Source of the DNA: JAXLYE01 sp046351595
Lineage (GTDB): Bacteria; Myxococcota_A; Polyangia; Palsa-1104; JAEUJZ01
Length of the DNA: 64,000 bases
Reading direction: 5' to 3'
Assembly: GCA_046351595.1 (NCBI GenBank)
Contig: JAXLYE010000006.1
Location: 1 to 64,000, forward strand
Part shown: one piece after another, positions 63,701 through 64,000 of the stretch
Layout: each line of letters begins with the position of its first letter
Position numbering within the stretch: position 1 is the first letter of the stretch
Program-made: the position numbers and the translations under genes
The notes under the pieces: generated by a model
Database searches by the model: none
Seen by the model: the letters and a program-made list of their open reading frames with translations, nothing else
What the model was told of the DNA's origin: nothing

Positions 63701-63867
63701 GCACGATCGGGGCGTGCGCCCTGGGCGGGATGCTGTTCGGCACGATCTTCGGCGTGATCATCGTGCCCGGCCTCTACTACATATTCGGCCGGCTCGCCGA
63801 GGGCAGGACGCTGATCCGCGATGAAGACGAGTCGCCGCTCACCGAGGAGCTGGTGCACCATGGATAG
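60703..63867 (+). CDS. RND family HAE1 efflux permease
   Basis: A complete 1054-residue AcrB-type proton antiporter with 12 helices and two large porter domains: FIHRPVLAIVTSLILVFMG at the start, GIVVDDAIVVVEAVHAKM (the helix 4 Asp-Asp pair of the proton relay), FVPVTFMTGPVGIFYRQF, and in the second half YLVLAAQYESFIIPMAVLLS and GLLSKNAVLIVEFA. It exports hydrophobic compounds from the periplasm or inner membrane. The start has AAGGGTGAGGAC upstream, and it overlaps the outer-membrane factor gene by 8 bases. Confidence 0.95.
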   Translation: MFARFIHRPVLAIVTSLILVFMGILAMRTLPVSQFPEISPPRVIVAIAYPGASADVLIQSTLIPLEKAINGVQGMQYIVSDATSAGEATIQVIFELGADPNRAVVNVKNAVDQVMNLLPPLVQREGVIVSPVQSSMLMFVNMYSMDKTADEKFIYNFASVNILPEIKRIKGVGRAQILGSRQYAMRVWLKPDRMRAYNIATDEVMKAIAEQSVIGRPGRTGQSSGKHAQALEYVLVYQGRFNKPEQYADIVIRAQANGQLLRLKDVADVELGSEFFDIYSTLDGHPSAAIMLKQNFGSNASEVIAEVKDKLKELQPSFPPGMKYEISYDVSHFLDASIEKVVHTLVEAFILVALVVFVFLGDWRSTLIPTLAVPVSLVGTFTVLQLLGMTINLITLFALVLAIGIVVDDAIVVVEAVHAKMAEQHVSPYKAVTLVLGEISGAIIAITLMMTAVFVPVTFMTGPVGIFYRQFAVTMATSIIISGVVALTLTPVLCAMILKAHQHGQPKRRSPIGWFIDRFNRIFERVAARYTRLLQLIVTRRIVTFGILLVFALGILAVNARLPSGFVPTEDQGMVYAIIQTPPGSTLEQTNDVARRVMELVKEVEGVESVTSLAGYEVLTEGRGSNAGTCLINLKNWSERKKPMHELLEELEEKTKDIGAVVEYFEPPAVPGYGAAGGFALRMIDRTNSTDYQEFDRVNQTFMNELRKRKELTGLFTFFAANYPQYELVIDNGLAMQKGVSIGKALENLDILIGSTYEQGFIRFGQFFKVYTQAAPEYRRLPSDLLQLYVKNDRDEQVPYSAFMKLKKTQGPNEITRYNLYNSSAIRGGPAAGYTSGDAIRVVREVAAKTLPRGYDIAWEGLSYDEARRGNEGLYIFLVVLMFVYLVLAAQYESFIIPMAVLLSLPAGVFGSFSLLKFMGLANDIYAQVGMVMLVGLLSKNAVLIVEFATQKHTEGMTVAQAAIEGAKVRFRPILMTSFAFIAGLIPLVRATGPGAIGNRTIGACALGGMLFGTIFGVIIVPGLYYIFGRLAEGRTLIRDEDESPLTEELVHHG

Positions 63868-64000
63868 GACAAGCCTGCTGGCGCGGCTGGGCCTCCTGTG
63901 GGTCCTTGTGTCCTCGGCGTGCCTGCCGGCGCTGCCGCACGGGCTGGCGCGGCTCCCGAACACGTCGGTCCCGGCGAGCTACTGGGGGCAGGCCGACGCG
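63860..64000 (+). CDS. Outer-membrane efflux channel (NodT-like OMF), 5' end only
   Basis: The first 47 codons: a signal peptide (LARLGLLWVLVSSACLP) with a lipobox-like SSAC, then LPNTSVPASYW, the usual start of NodT-type TolC relatives. It runs off the window. The ATG lies inside the permease 3' end, so the three-gene efflux operon is translationally coupled here. Confidence 0.75.
   Translation, partial: MDRTSLLARLGLLWVLVSSACLPALPHGLARLPNTSVPASYWGQADA

Noticed and set aside
60799..63963. Long minus-strand open frames over the efflux permease
   Set aside because: His/Asp/Arg-rich shadow frames of the complete RND gene.

Overview
The window is a GC-rich bacterial chromosome segment. Its character suggests a Myxococcota-type (deltaproteobacterial) genome: secreted lipoproteins with Asp-Leu-Ser style linkers, NHL-repeat, Big_2 and WD-like propeller proteins, a serine/threonine protein kinase, and a bacterial enhancer-binding-protein relative. 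This placement is inference; there is no rRNA or tRNA in the window to anchor it.

Backbone. Positions 1-4282 hold a four-gene minus-strand operon (membrane kinase-like protein, POT-family transporter, SAM methyltransferase, degenerate AAA+/Fis regulator, the last running off the left edge). Positions 29951-41208 and 50055-64000 are mostly ordinary chromosome: a kinase 5' half, secreted repeat proteins, an APC-type permease, a propeller lipoprotein, a DUF2256 + FeS-photolyase pair, a DUF1653 protein, a PAS/GAF histidine kinase and a MFP-RND-OMF efflux operon cut by the right edge.

Mobile regions. Two integrated elements can be delimited to the base because each splits a recognisable gene in frame. 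Element A (about 21.08 kb, 8896-29982) splits a serine/threonine kinase exactly in its HRDxKPSN catalytic loop, with CTCGGCT at both ends and a tyrosine recombinase just inside the left end. Element B (about 8.86 kb, 41199-50059) splits a propeller lipoprotein gene, with GATCCT at both ends and a serine recombinase just inside the left end. A third, less well delimited tyrosine-recombinase element occupies roughly 4.4-8.74 kb and abuts the same kinase fragment at its APE motif. Cargo of element A: a fused MNT-HEPN protein, two secreted or polymorphic toxin genes each with an overlapping downstream immunity candidate, an XRE regulator, a B12-type radical SAM enzyme, an odd signal-peptide/sigma-factor fusion and several broken genes. 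Cargo of element B: an AT-rich two-gene operon (alpha-solenoid protein plus a PD-(D/E)XK-like protein) that looks like an undescribed defence or conflict system.

The unifying observation is a family of proteins with an N-terminal C-x2-C-x(13-15)-C-x(4-5)-C zinc-finger-like motif followed by variable tails. All three elements carry one or two of them, and most sit next to an array of short repeats that is specific to that locus: a 14-bp palindrome array flanked by inverted, helically phased CGTTGG/CCAACG arrays (4968-5509), an AAAACGG array (6327-6596), inverted 9-bp-phased CGGTGA/TCACCG arrays between two divergent members (27930-28032), and GTWACGGCT boxes. With nearby ribbon-helix-helix genes this looks like a plasmid-like maintenance, replication or control module that has diversified its DNA specificity. 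I do not recognise it as a described system.
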